Of a DNA stretch of 64,000 bases, positions 33,683-42,611 are shown piece by piece. The translations under genes and the position numbers were made by a program. The DNA comes from Porphyromonadaceae bacterium UBA7176 (GTDB lineage Bacteria; Bacteroidota; Bacteroidia; Bacteroidales; Muribaculaceae), in the NCBI GenBank assembly GCA_002491245.1, contig DKVO01000035.1:38941-102940 (forward strand), in the 5' to 3' direction. Positions within the stretch are counted from its first letter, which is position 1. Each line of letters begins with the position of its first letter. The notes beneath the pieces are model-generated. The model ran no database searches and was not told where the DNA came from. It saw only the letters and a list, made by a program, of their open reading frames with translations.

Positions 33683-34957
33683 TTATTGGGCGTATATGGG
33701 GACGAGATTCATCATGTAGCGACGGAGTTCGCCCCATTGATAGTATGTAGAGTTGTCGCCTTGGCGTAGAGCGACTGGTTTCTCGTTGAGGTCGACGCGG
33801 ATGTAATATTTTCCAGATTTCCTGGCTTTGAAGAGGATGAACTGGATGTTGGAGGCCATCGGGACGACTTCAAAGTCGCGCCAGTGTGCGGCGACGGTGT
33901 CGAAGTAGTTGGTCAGATAATGGCATCCGGGGATGCGCAGTAGCGACAGGAGTGGCATGAGGGTTTCGGCATGACCAAAGCGCAGGACTGCCGACGGCGA
34001 CTGCTGAGGCGACTCGATATAGCGGTCGGTGGTCTCGATGATGTCGAGAACAAGGTCGGCAGCGATATCGGCCGGAACGGAGGATATTGTAGTAGCTGTG
34101 CGCTGGAGGTATTGGCGCATGTTGAAGCAGCTCCACAGGTCCTGGGCTTCGTCTCGAGAGAAATATGTTGCCATAGCTGAGGGTAGCCCCATAGCTTCGA
34201 GTCCGGCGACGACGTAGTATTCGGTCATGGCGAGCTGTTGTTTCTCTTTATTGTCGCGGAAGGGGAATTTGGAGCCAAGCACACGCTCGATTGCAGTAAC
34301 GGGGCAAGTGGAGGTGACGAAGGAGTCGTAGACGGGCTCGTATGTCTTGGCGCGACGGAATTCGATGTAGTCGCTGTCGAGGTCGAAGGGGCGCAGGATG
34401 GGAGAGTTGATGCGCCCGGTGGAGGTGTGGAATGTAATACGGTTGCTGAGCCTGTCGAGCTGATGGGTGAATGAGTACATGCTCATCATGGCTCTGGGAG
34501 AGTAGGATGATTTGGCTTCGACAGAACCGCTTTTTCCGAATACTTCGGCGAATGCCATGAACATGCGTGTGGCTATGCCTTGCTGCTCGGCCATGCCGAG
34601 AGAGTCGAGAGCGCCCCACCTGTCGGTGCTGAGGCGTATGACTTCTTCGTTGAGTGTGTTGAGTTTGCGTCCGAGGGGTGTGATGCTTCCGATTGAGTCG
34701 GCTTTTGCGAGGGCTTTGCGCAAAGCAAGGCAGTTGGCCGACGACGAGGGATATCTTGCGCCGTGTCTTCCGACATGGTTGATGAATACGGGCAAGAGTG
34801 AGTCGGGAGCCTCGACGGGATGTGCCGGTTCGGGATAGGGCATCAAGGACCCTTCGCACTGGGCAAAAGAGTATTGAGGCACGGCAGGGTCGGCAGCCGA
34901 GGCAGCGAATGATATTAAACAAGTGGCAAGTATGGCCGTGGTGAGCATAGTTTTCAT
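33683..34957 (-). CDS. MINPP-like histidine acid phosphatase
   Basis: A 424-residue periplasmic phosphatase with signal peptide (MKTMLTTAILATCLISFAASA). The catalytic loop is HVGRHGARYPSS and the proton donor motif is FGHAETLMPLL (HAE rather than HD), the mark of multiple inositol-polyphosphate phosphatase. It probably removes phosphate from phytate. First gene of a two-gene operon, promoter at 35011-35018. Confidence 0.9.
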   Translation of the reverse strand: MKTMLTTAILATCLISFAASAADPAVPQYSFAQCEGSLMPYPEPAHPVEAPDSLLPVFINHVGRHGARYPSSSANCLALRKALAKADSIGSITPLGRKLNTLNEEVIRLSTDRWGALDSLGMAEQQGIATRMFMAFAEVFGKSGSVEAKSSYSPRAMMSMYSFTHQLDRLSNRITFHTSTGRINSPILRPFDLDSDYIEFRRAKTYEPVYDSFVTSTCPVTAIERVLGSKFPFRDNKEKQQLAMTEYYVVAGLEAMGLPSAMATYFSRDEAQDLWSCFNMRQYLQRTATTISSVPADIAADLVLDIIETTDRYIESPQQSPSAVLRFGHAETLMPLLSLLRIPGCHYLTNYFDTVAAHWRDFEVVPMASNIQFILFKARKSGKYYIRVDLNEKPVALRQGDNSTYYQWGELRRYMMNLVPIYAQ

Positions 34958-35010
34958 AGCTATATAACAACTTAGGGGGCATAAAGTCGTATGCCGTCTG
35001 CATTATAAAG

Positions 35011-35018
35011 CAAAATTA
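35011..35018 (-). promoter_or_regulatory. Promoter -7 box of the phytase gene
   Basis: Minus-strand TAATTTTG, 53 bases before the ATG. Confidence 0.5.
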
Positions 35019-35074
35019 ACGTAATTTTTTAACAGGACCATAAAAAACGGGCAAAAAGGGAGGGCGCCGGCATA

Positions 35075-35106
35075 TTTGCTCTTTATTAAAAAATGCGCTA
35101 ACTTTG
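35075..35106 (+). promoter_or_regulatory. Promoter of the nth operon
   Basis: TTTG at 35075-35078, 20 bases, TAACTTTG at 35099-35106; 20 bases before the nth ATG at 35127. Confidence 0.75.
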
Positions 35107-35126
35107 CAGTCGCCAAACAGAGCGCA

Positions 35127-35783
35127 ATGAAGCAGAAAGAGCGATACGAAGCTATATTGGAGCGGTTTGCGGCACATATGCCGTCGCCACAGACCGAGTT
35201 GAACTACGGCAACCCGTATGAGTTGCTGGTGGCGGTCATATTGTCGGCCCAGTGTACGGATAAGCGTGTCAATATGATAACTCCGGCTCTTTTCGAGGCT
35301 TATCCTACGGCGGCATCGCTTGCATCGGCCGACGAGGAGTCGGTGTTCGAACTGATAAAATCGTGTTCGTATCCGAACAACAAGACTAAGTCGCTGCTTG
35401 GAATGGCACGTAAGCTGACGAGCGACTTTTCGGGAGAGGTTCCCGACGATATCGATAGTCTGATGAGTTTGCCCGGCGTCGGGCGCAAGACGGCTAATGT
35501 GATCTTGTCGGTGATATACGACAGGCCTACGATGGCTGTTGACACACATGTGTTTCGTGTAGCCGAGCGCCTTGGTCTCACGACCGGGAGCCGTACGCCA
35601 CTTGCGACTGAAAACAAACTTACAGCGAATATACCGGCAGAACTTATTCCGCGAGCGCATCATTGGCTGATACTTCACGGCCGGTATGTGTGCAAGGCCC
35701 GTAAACCTGAGTGCGACGGGTGTTTCCTTGCCGATGTGTGCCGCTACCGGGAGAGAGAACTGAAGAAAGGAGTTGGGCAATGA
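35127..35783 (+). CDS. nth: Endonuclease III
   Basis: A 218-residue base-excision repair glycosylase/AP lyase. The helix-hairpin-helix LPGVGRKTANV carries the catalytic Lys, VDTHVFRVAERLGL the catalytic Asp, and the 4Fe-4S loop is C-x6-C-x2-C-x5-C at the C-terminus. The ATG at 35127 follows the promoter; an upstream in-frame ATG at 35076 lies inside the promoter and is rejected. Its TGA overlaps the next ATG. Confidence 0.97.
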   Translation: MKQKERYEAILERFAAHMPSPQTELNYGNPYELLVAVILSAQCTDKRVNMITPALFEAYPTAASLASADEESVFELIKSCSYPNNKTKSLLGMARKLTSDFSGEVPDDIDSLMSLPGVGRKTANVILSVIYDRPTMAVDTHVFRVAERLGLTTGSRTPLATENKLTANIPAELIPRAHHWLILHGRYVCKARKPECDGCFLADVCRYRERELKKGVGQ

Positions 35784-36427
35784 TGACGGGCGACAATCTG
35801 TTTATGTTTATCATCGAGGTGCTCGGGACAATCGCTTTCGCGATATCGGGCATACGTCTTGCGGCGGCTAAGAATTTCGACTGGTTCGGTGCTTATGTCG
35901 TGGGTCTTGTGACTGCTATCGGCGGCGGTACGTTGCGCGACCTGCTGCTTGCGATACCGGTGTTCTGGATGCAGTCGTGGATGTACCTCGCTGTCACGTT
36001 TCTGTCGCTTGTGATCGTGATTATTTTCAGGCGTTTCCTTGTTGGTGGTATGCGGACGTTGTTTCTATTCGACGCTATCGGCCTTGCCCTGTTTGTCGTT
36101 GTCGGTATAGAAAAGAGTTTCGGTGCCGGTTTCCCGGCGTGGGTGGCTATTGTGATGGGTATTATCACTGGTTCGTTCGGCGGCGTGACACGCGATATAC
36201 TGATCAACGATGAGCCATTGTTTTTCCGTAAAGATATTTATGCGACCGCTTGCCTTGCCGGAGGGCTTGTTTACTGGCTTGTGACTTTGCTGCCTGATGC
36301 ATCGCCTGTGGTGGCGCAGGTGGCTTGTGCGGTGACTGTGATAGGTCTCCGTGTGGCCGCAGTACATTACAACTGGTCGCTGCCGATCCTTCAGGTGGAT
36401 CCTAAAGACTTGCCCTCAAGTAAATAG
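35780..36427 (+). CDS. TRIC/UPF0126 family channel protein
   Basis: A 215-residue protein with six to seven membrane segments. Two internally repeated motifs, GGGTLRDLLL and GGVTRDILIN, mark the bacterial TRIC-like (YadS/YicG) family, linked to small-cation or glycine transport. Start is either ATG 35780 or ATG 35783, both overlapping the nth stop. Part of a plus-strand operon to rsmD. Confidence 0.88.
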   Translation: MMTGDNLFMFIIEVLGTIAFAISGIRLAAAKNFDWFGAYVVGLVTAIGGGTLRDLLLAIPVFWMQSWMYLAVTFLSLVIVIIFRRFLVGGMRTLFLFDAIGLALFVVVGIEKSFGAGFPAWVAIVMGIITGSFGGVTRDILINDEPLFFRKDIYATACLAGGLVYWLVTLLPDASPVVAQVACAVTVIGLRVAAVHYNWSLPILQVDPKDLPSSK

Positions 36428-36429
36428 CC

Positions 36430-36903
36430 ATGACCCGACACCGACATAGAGAATTTTGTACAGAAGTAGCCCGGCGGCATCAGAAGATGCTGCAGTTTGT
36501 GAAGTATTGCATGGTGGGGGTGCTCAACACTCTCGTTACTTTGGGTGTGATATACCTTTGCAAGTCGTTGCTCGGGTGGAATCTGTATGTGAGCAACGCA
36601 TTGGGATATGTGTGCGGTGTGGCAAATTCGTTTGTCTGCAACCGTCAGTGGGTGTTCCGTAGTCACGGACATTATGGACGGGAGGCGATGAAGTTTGTGC
36701 TCGGCTTCCTGCTGTGCTATGGTCTTCAATTTTTTGTGGTGTGGATGCTAACGGGTACGTACGGAGGGTATGACTTCAGGGTGCTCGGCATAGTGTTGTC
36801 GGGCTATGGAATAGCGACGCTGATAGGTAATGTTGTGTATACGCTTGCCAATTTTGTGTATAATCGTATGGTGACATTCAATGGAGACTCCTGTAATCGA
36901 TAA
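36430..36903 (+). CDS. GtrA family membrane protein
   Basis: A 157-residue protein with four membrane segments. QFVKYCMVGVLNTLVTLGVIY and SFVCNRQWVFRS are the family hallmarks. GtrA proteins often move lipid-linked sugars in polysaccharide modification. It begins two bases after the TRIC gene and overlaps the DUF3822 gene by 23 bases. Confidence 0.88.
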   Translation: MTRHRHREFCTEVARRHQKMLQFVKYCMVGVLNTLVTLGVIYLCKSLLGWNLYVSNALGYVCGVANSFVCNRQWVFRSHGHYGREAMKFVLGFLLCYGLQFFVVWMLTGTYGGYDFRVLGIVLSGYGIATLIGNVVYTLANFVYNRMVTFNGDSCNR

Positions 36904-37705
36904 TCCGCGTCTGTGGCGCCTTACCCTTGGTTTGTGTCCGGGTGTTCTTCATGCGGTGATGACCTCGACTGTAGCCGATTCGTCGCTCGTCTATCGTCGA
37001 CTGCCGCTCGATTCCCGGCAACCGCTCCACAAGGCGCTTGAAGAGGCTGTGTATTCTACACCAGAGTTGCTCTCTGATTTCGACAGGATAGACATCGTGG
37101 TAGATACGGAATCTTATACCGCTGTGCCTGATGGAGTAGGGTGTGGAATCGATATAATAGGAGATGTGACCCAGATAGGATGTGGTGGCTCGGAGGCTCC
37201 GGCTATAATGTGCGACAGGCCTGTATCGGGTACGCAAATCGTGTGGGCTTTGCCTGAGAAGTCATTTCAGTTTTTGGCCCGTACGTTCCGCAACGCTCCT
37301 ATGCGTCATGCCGTGACGCTGCTTCTGACTTATTGGGGGAGCCGCGACGAGATGGGTAACCGAGCCAAGGTGTTTGTCCATCTTTCCGACGGGTCTCTCC
37401 GTCGTCTCGATTTGGTGTCCTATGATGGAGGGGGCCGTCTCGTGACGGTGTCTTCGAAGGTGTGGGAGGGCGATACTGATGTTCTTTATTATGTACTTGC
37501 CGGAGCTAAGCTATCGGGCTTTGACCCTGTTGCAGATGAGGTGTTTCTTTGCGGCGACGGTGCTTTGCGTCATTCGGTGACGCCTTTGCTGTCGAAGTAT
37601 GTGCGCCATGTGTTGCCGTTGATATTTCCGTCGGCAGCTCTCCGGGCCGGCAAAGAGGCATTCAAGGTTCCGTTTCCGTTGATAATTTTACCGCTATGCG
37701 AATAA
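36881..37705 (+). CDS. DUF3822 family protein
   Basis: A 274-residue soluble protein of the Bacteroidetes-specific DUF3822 family, which normally lies directly upstream of rsmD, as it does here. It looks like a divergent ASKHA-fold protein: VVDTESYTAVP and FLCGDGAL regions fit. Function unknown. It overlaps rsmD by ten bases. Confidence 0.8.
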   Translation: METPVIDNPRLWRLTLGLCPGVLHAVMTSTVADSSLVYRRLPLDSRQPLHKALEEAVYSTPELLSDFDRIDIVVDTESYTAVPDGVGCGIDIIGDVTQIGCGGSEAPAIMCDRPVSGTQIVWALPEKSFQFLARTFRNAPMRHAVTLLLTYWGSRDEMGNRAKVFVHLSDGSLRRLDLVSYDGGGRLVTVSSKVWEGDTDVLYYVLAGAKLSGFDPVADEVFLCGDGALRHSVTPLLSKYVRHVLPLIFPSAALRAGKEAFKVPFPLIILPLCE

Positions 37706-38241
37706 TACGAGGTAAATATGGACGTCGCCGGTTTGACGTTCCGGGCAATATCTCGGCGCGTCCGACAACCGACTTCGCCCGAGAAAATATATTTAATGTA
37801 ATAGAGAATTATGTGGATCTTGAGGGCCTTGACGCCCTTGATCTTTTTGCCGGCACCGGGGCTGTAAGTTTTGAATTTCTGTCGCGAGGTTGCCGGTCGG
37901 TGACTTCGGTAGAAAAAGCAGCCACGCAACAGCGGTTTATTCAAAAGGTAGTGAAGGAACTCGGCGACGATAATCTGCATCTTGTCCGCGGCGATGCTCT
38001 CCGCTACATATCGTCAGCACCGATGAGTTTCGATGTGGTATGGGCAGATCCTCCTTATGATATGGATGGTTTCGGAGATATCCCCGGGGCGATATTGTCG
38101 TCCGGACTCGTCCGTCCGGGTTCGCTTGTGATTATCGAGCACAACCGACACCATGATTTTTCGGCGTTGCCCGGCTTCAGGGAACATAGGGCGTACGGTT
38201 CGGTCAATTTTTCGATTTTTGTTGTCGGCGGAGCTGACTGA
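37696..38241 (+). CDS. rsmD: 16S rRNA (guanine966-N2)-methyltransferase
   Basis: A 181-residue enzyme. It starts with MRIIRGKYGRRRFDVP and has RPTTDFARENIFNVI, the SAM-binding LDLFAGTGAVSFE and catalytic ADPPYD. It methylates G966 of 16S rRNA. The start is inside the DUF3822 gene, so the two are coupled. Confidence 0.95.
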   Translation: MRIIRGKYGRRRFDVPGNISARPTTDFARENIFNVIENYVDLEGLDALDLFAGTGAVSFEFLSRGCRSVTSVEKAATQQRFIQKVVKELGDDNLHLVRGDALRYISSAPMSFDVVWADPPYDMDGFGDIPGAILSSGLVRPGSLVIIEHNRHHDFSALPGFREHRAYGSVNFSIFVVGGAD

Positions 38242-38395
38242 TGTTGCTTGTGAAAGTGGATGAGCCGTGGCTAATTTGCCACGGTTGCAGTCTGTTTCGA
38301 AAAAATTTCGTAACTTTACGGCAAAATTTGTTATTTTAAGACAAAGAAGCTGAAAATCGGCCCGTTTGACGGTCTGCTCCGGCATGGTTCTTAAT

Positions 38396-39142
38396 ATGGA
38401 AAAAGTATATCGTTTGTTGGCTCTGTTTGCGGTTGTCCTTGTGTCGGCCGTTTTGACAGATGCGTCGGCGCAGGAGGAGTTCAAGCGCAAGCTCGAGCAG
38501 GTGTCGTTTGTGCCCAAGGGCGCATGGGTTGCCGGTGTGAGTGTGAGTTATTCGCAATCGGATCAGGATAATTACCAGTTTCTTGTTTTCGAAAAAATCA
38601 ATGGTGACACCTATACATTCAAGGTTAGTCCGACAGTGATGTTTTGCTTCAAGGATAACCTTACCGCCGGTGGCAGATTTTCGTACGGTCGCCAGCGCAC
38701 AAGGCTGAGTTCGGCCGATATCGTACTTGACAGCGAGACGTCGTATGATATCGATAATCTCTACAGTATCAGCCATAGCTATATGGGCACGGCGCTATTC
38801 CGCAACTACATAAGTCTCGGGCGCAGTACTCGTTTCGGCCTTTTTACCGAGGTCCAGCTCCAGTTGGGCGGAGGCCAGTCTAAACTGTGCAATGGTTCGG
38901 GTAAGGACCTTACGGGTACTTATGAGCGAAATTTCCAGATGAATGTTGGTGTGGCTCCCGGAATGAGTATATTTCTCAACAATTATTCGGCTCTCGAGGT
39001 CAACGTCGGAGTACTTGGTTTCAACTACAACCATACACGGTCGGTGACCGACCAGATCTATGTCGCCAACCGCCATAGCCAGCAAGCCAATTTCAAAATC
39101 AATTTGTTTTCAATCACCTTCGGCGTGATGTTCTATATCTAA
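38396..39142 (+). CDS. Outer-membrane beta-barrel protein A
   Basis: A 248-residue secreted protein (signal MEKVYRLLALFAVVLVSAVLTDASAQ). The rest is alternating hydrophobic strands with aromatic ends (GRFSYGRQRT, AGVSVSYSQSD, INLFSITFGVMFYI), typical of small outer-membrane barrels. It shares its layout, the KGAWVAGVSVSY start and the F-N-I-F/L-x-I-x-FG-x-M end with the next gene, so the two are tandem paralogues. An ATG at 38384 is an alternative start. Confidence 0.75.
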   Translation: MEKVYRLLALFAVVLVSAVLTDASAQEEFKRKLEQVSFVPKGAWVAGVSVSYSQSDQDNYQFLVFEKINGDTYTFKVSPTVMFCFKDNLTAGGRFSYGRQRTRLSSADIVLDSETSYDIDNLYSISHSYMGTALFRNYISLGRSTRFGLFTEVQLQLGGGQSKLCNGSGKDLTGTYERNFQMNVGVAPGMSIFLNNYSALEVNVGVLGFNYNHTRSVTDQIYVANRHSQQANFKINLFSITFGVMFYI

Positions 39143-39148
39143 ACCGCT

Positions 39149-39988
39149 ATGAAACGGACAATACATTACATCCTTTTTGTTCTTGCCTTAGCGGTAGCCT
39201 TGCCGGCCGGAGCGCAGATACAGCGCAAGGCACTTGTTGAAATCAACCGCGACAGCATAGAGCATGTTGTCGTGGACGGCGATACGGTGCCTGTGATATT
39301 ACCTGAAAAGAATTACGGCCGTTTTGACCGCGGACTCTTCAATTATATTTTTATCCCCAAGGGCAAATGGGGCTTCGGAGTGACGGCAAGCTATGGCGAA
39401 CTGAAAACAGAAGACGTGCAGGTGCTGTCTATACTCAAGGATGTCGATTTCTCGGGTAAGATGTACTCGGTGAAGCCTTATATCTCCTACTTTATAAGGA
39501 GCAATCAGGCCGTGGGCCTTAAATTCGACTATACGCGAGGTATTGCCGACCTTGGGCGTCTGGCAGTGGACTTCGACGACGACCTTAATTTCTCCTTGCG
39601 CGATGTGAGCTACTACCAGCAGAGTTTTTCGGTGGCGGCTTTTCACCGTGCTTATGTGGGCCTTGACCGTAGTGGCAGGTTTGGTATCTTCAATGAAGTC
39701 GACCTTGCGTTCGGCAGCGGTTCGTCGCGTTTCAAACGTCTTTATAATAACGAGCCGAAGGATACCCGTACTATCATAACCCAGGGATCGATAAACTTCA
39801 GCCCCGGCGTGTGCGTGTTTATCCAGGATTATGTGTCGTTCAACGTGTCGTTTGGTGTCTTCGGTCTCAAATGGCGCAAGGAAGATCAGATGACCGATGG
39901 TATCGATGAGGGTTCGCGAGTTACCTCGGGTGCAAATTTCCGCTTCAATATATTCAATATTAACTTCGGTCTGATGGTGGTGATATGA
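39149..39988 (+). CDS. Outer-membrane beta-barrel protein B
   Basis: A 279-residue paralogue of the previous protein, with signal peptide MKRTIHYILFVLALAVALPAGA and a barrel region with GKWGFGVTASYGEL and FNIFNINFGLMVVI. The 40-residue linker after the signal peptide (DSIEHVVVDGDTVPVILP) is absent from the first copy. Six bases separate the genes and it overlaps the lipoprotein gene by four bases. Confidence 0.75.
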   Translation: MKRTIHYILFVLALAVALPAGAQIQRKALVEINRDSIEHVVVDGDTVPVILPEKNYGRFDRGLFNYIFIPKGKWGFGVTASYGELKTEDVQVLSILKDVDFSGKMYSVKPYISYFIRSNQAVGLKFDYTRGIADLGRLAVDFDDDLNFSLRDVSYYQQSFSVAAFHRAYVGLDRSGRFGIFNEVDLAFGSGSSRFKRLYNNEPKDTRTIITQGSINFSPGVCVFIQDYVSFNVSFGVFGLKWRKEDQMTDGIDEGSRVTSGANFRFNIFNINFGLMVVI

Positions 39989-41550
39989 AAAATTGGTGTA
40001 TAGTCTTTGCCGTCGTGTTGGCCACCGTGCTCGGCGGATGTATAAAAAACGATATTCCTTATCCTCGTATCCAGGCTAATATAGTGTCGCTTGAAGCCAA
40101 GGGTCAGGACCAAGGTACGGTGATAGATACGGTGGCATGTACGGCGACCTTGCACTTCCCCGAAGAGACCGACATATACAATGTGAAGATTACAGGTTGG
40201 TCTTTGACTCCGGGGGCAGAACTTGTAGGAGAGCCGTTTTCGGAGCCTGTCGACCTTAGTGAGCCATATGCTGTGATACTGCGTCTGTATCAGGATTACA
40301 GGTGGAAGATTATCGGTAAACAGGATATCGAGCGTTATTTTGAAGTTGCCGGCCAGATCGGTGCGACAGTCATGGATGTTCCGGGCAGACGTGTGGTTAT
40401 CAATATTCCCGAAACCCAAGACATCAAGTCGGTGCAGGTAACCCGTGCCAAACTGGGGCCAAAGGGAGCTGTGATGGAGCCTGATTTAGCTAATGGTGGT
40501 ACGTTCGATGGGTCGAAGCCTTTTGAAATCGCTGTAACTGCATTTGACCGCACTGAGATCTGGACAATCTATGTAGAAAGTGTCGCTGTTTCGGTACGGA
40601 CGGTGAGTGTGGATGCATGGACATGCGTGGCCTGGATCAACGGTATGGGTGAGGCCGGTAAGGAGTTTGGTGCTCAGTATCGCCTTGCCGGAGCGAGTGA
40701 ATGGACAGATGTTCCATCTGCCAATATAACTGCCGACGGTGGTAGTTTCACGGCTAAGGTGATGCATCTCAGCCCGTCGACGGCATATGAGGCTCGGGTT
40801 ACATCCGGTGAATTTACAGGAGAGACCGTAAGTTTTACTACGGGTACAGATCCGCAGCTGCCTAACAGTAATTTCGACGATTGGTGGCTTGACAAGAAAA
40901 TATGGTGTCCTTGGCTTGAAGGAGGTACACCTTATTGGGGTACCGGTAATAAGGGGGCTACAACTCTTGGCGACTCCAATACGATGCCAACCGAAGATAC
41001 TCCTACAGGCTCGGGTTGGGCTGCCAAGCTCGAGACTCGCTTTGTCGGTATAGGAGCTATAGGTAAAATCGCTGCCGGCAATATTTTTGCCGGCTCATAT
41101 GTGAAGACGGTAGGCACCAATGGTATACTAAGTTTCGGTCGGCCTTTTACTGAACGTCCCGTTAAACTGAAGGGCCAGTATAAATATACTGTGGCAAACA
41201 TAAGTCATGCGTCATCGGACTTCAAAAGTCTTATAGGCCAACCCGACACATGTATAGTATGGGTTGCGCTGATTGATTCAGACCAGCCCTTCGAAATCCG
41301 TACCGATCCGAAGGACCGCCATCTGTTTGATGAAAACGGCCCCGAGGTGGTGGCTTACGGAAAGATGGAATGTGCCAGCACGATACAGGAATACATACCT
41401 TTCGAATTTGAAATAAACTATAAATCGACTTCGCGCAAGCCCAAATATATACTCGTGACGGCGTCGGCAAGCAAATACGGCGATTATTTTACGGGGGGCA
41501 ACGGGTCGACATTATATCTCGACGATTTTGAACTTGTCTACGATTATTAA
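39985..41550 (+). CDS. PCMD-domain surface lipoprotein
   Basis: A 521-residue lipoprotein (lipobox LGGC, C19). Residues about 25-200 are two Ig-like repeats, about 205-285 a fibronectin-III-like unit ending SPSTAYEARVTSGEFTGE, and 290-521 a PCMD beta-sandwich ending GSTLYLDDFELVYDY. PCMD proteins are found near glycan and envelope genes. A role in carbohydrate binding is inference. Overlaps both neighbours, so it belongs to the envelope operon. Confidence 0.8.
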   Translation: MKNWCIVFAVVLATVLGGCIKNDIPYPRIQANIVSLEAKGQDQGTVIDTVACTATLHFPEETDIYNVKITGWSLTPGAELVGEPFSEPVDLSEPYAVILRLYQDYRWKIIGKQDIERYFEVAGQIGATVMDVPGRRVVINIPETQDIKSVQVTRAKLGPKGAVMEPDLANGGTFDGSKPFEIAVTAFDRTEIWTIYVESVAVSVRTVSVDAWTCVAWINGMGEAGKEFGAQYRLAGASEWTDVPSANITADGGSFTAKVMHLSPSTAYEARVTSGEFTGETVSFTTGTDPQLPNSNFDDWWLDKKIWCPWLEGGTPYWGTGNKGATTLGDSNTMPTEDTPTGSGWAAKLETRFVGIGAIGKIAAGNIFAGSYVKTVGTNGILSFGRPFTERPVKLKGQYKYTVANISHASSDFKSLIGQPDTCIVWVALIDSDQPFEIRTDPKDRHLFDENGPEVVAYGKMECASTIQEYIPFEFEINYKSTSRKPKYILVTASASKYGDYFTGGNGSTLYLDDFELVYDY

Positions 41551-42568
41551 GTCAACGTTGGCGGCTCTTGGTCTGTTTGCCGCTTCTACGGTATCGGCAT
41601 CCGATTCTACTTCTACAGCCGATATACGCAAGTATATACCCGAATTTCACGGGGTGATGAGGGCTTTTTTCCAACAGTCGACAGTCAGTGGCGACAGCCG
41701 GTTCATGGTCCGTAATGCCAGGCTCAGTGCCGGAGGATACGTTATCCCCGGTCTCGACTATCTGCTTCAGGTCGATTTTTGCGACCGAGGCAAGGTGAAG
41801 CTTCTCGATGCTTATATGCGTCTTACTCCTGTCAACGGGCTTCAGCTGTATGCCGGGCAGATGCGTGTGCCATTCAGTGTGGAGTCGTCGCGACGCCCGG
41901 ATGCATATATATTTGCCGATGTCGGTCTTGTCGCTCTTTTTGGCAACTTGCGTTCGGTGGGAGTCAAGGCCGGATACCGGGAGCGTCGCAGTGGCGTGTA
42001 TTTCGAGGGAGGCGTTTTCAATGCCACCGATATGATAGACCACAATAATTGGAACTCGGCCTTGACCTATGGCGTGAAGGCCAATATAGAGAAGTACGGT
42101 TTCAAGCCAGAGATCGGTTTTATGTCGCGTGTACCCGGCGGAAAAGGCAGGGGATGCCGTGTCAACCAGTACGATGTTTCGCTCTCTTGGCGTTGCGGAG
42201 GTTTTTTTGCCGAAGGCGAGTATATACGGAGATACTACAGCGGACCGTTCGACTGTTCGCAGGCATACAGTATTATGGCTGATTATGCCTGGCCGGTTCG
42301 TTGGAGGTGGGCTAACCGGGTGTCGGTGCAATCGCGTTTCGAAGGAGTTACCACCGGTTCCGGCGGAATATATGCCGATGGTAAATTGCCGGCTGATATC
42401 ATCGCACGCCGTCGCCTGACTTTCGGAGCATCGACAGGCTATACCTATGGTAAGGCTAAATTTGATTTCAAAATCAACTACGAACAATATTTTTATTCAC
42501 AAGGAGCAGAAGGAGTGAATGCAAGCGACAACAGCAAGCTTGTGGCCGGCTGCATACTTTACTTTTAA
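41528..42568 (+). CDS. Porin (phosphate-selective OprP-like barrel)
   Basis: A 346-residue outer-membrane protein. There is no ATG; TTG at 41528 or TTG at 41534 gives a fair signal peptide (MSTIIKSTLAALGLFAASTVSA), overlapping the lipoprotein gene by 17-23 bases. The barrel strands LQLYAGQMRVPFS, RSVGVKAGYRER and the C-terminal LVAGCILYF fit the porin O/P family. It may form a transport or scaffold unit with the PCMD lipoprotein and two small barrels. Confidence 0.78.
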   Translation: MNLSTIIKSTLAALGLFAASTVSASDSTSTADIRKYIPEFHGVMRAFFQQSTVSGDSRFMVRNARLSAGGYVIPGLDYLLQVDFCDRGKVKLLDAYMRLTPVNGLQLYAGQMRVPFSVESSRRPDAYIFADVGLVALFGNLRSVGVKAGYRERRSGVYFEGGVFNATDMIDHNNWNSALTYGVKANIEKYGFKPEIGFMSRVPGGKGRGCRVNQYDVSLSWRCGGFFAEGEYIRRYYSGPFDCSQAYSIMADYAWPVRWRWANRVSVQSRFEGVTTGSGGIYADGKLPADIIARRRLTFGASTGYTYGKAKFDFKINYEQYFYSQGAEGVNASDNSKLVAGCILYF

Positions 42569-42611
42569 AATAGACAACATCAGTTACTTTTAAACAGACT
42601 TTTAAATATAT

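Noticed and set aside
37549..37695. N-terminal extension of RsmD
   Set aside because: It lies within the DUF3822 gene; MRIIRGKYGRR at 37696 is the conserved RsmD start.
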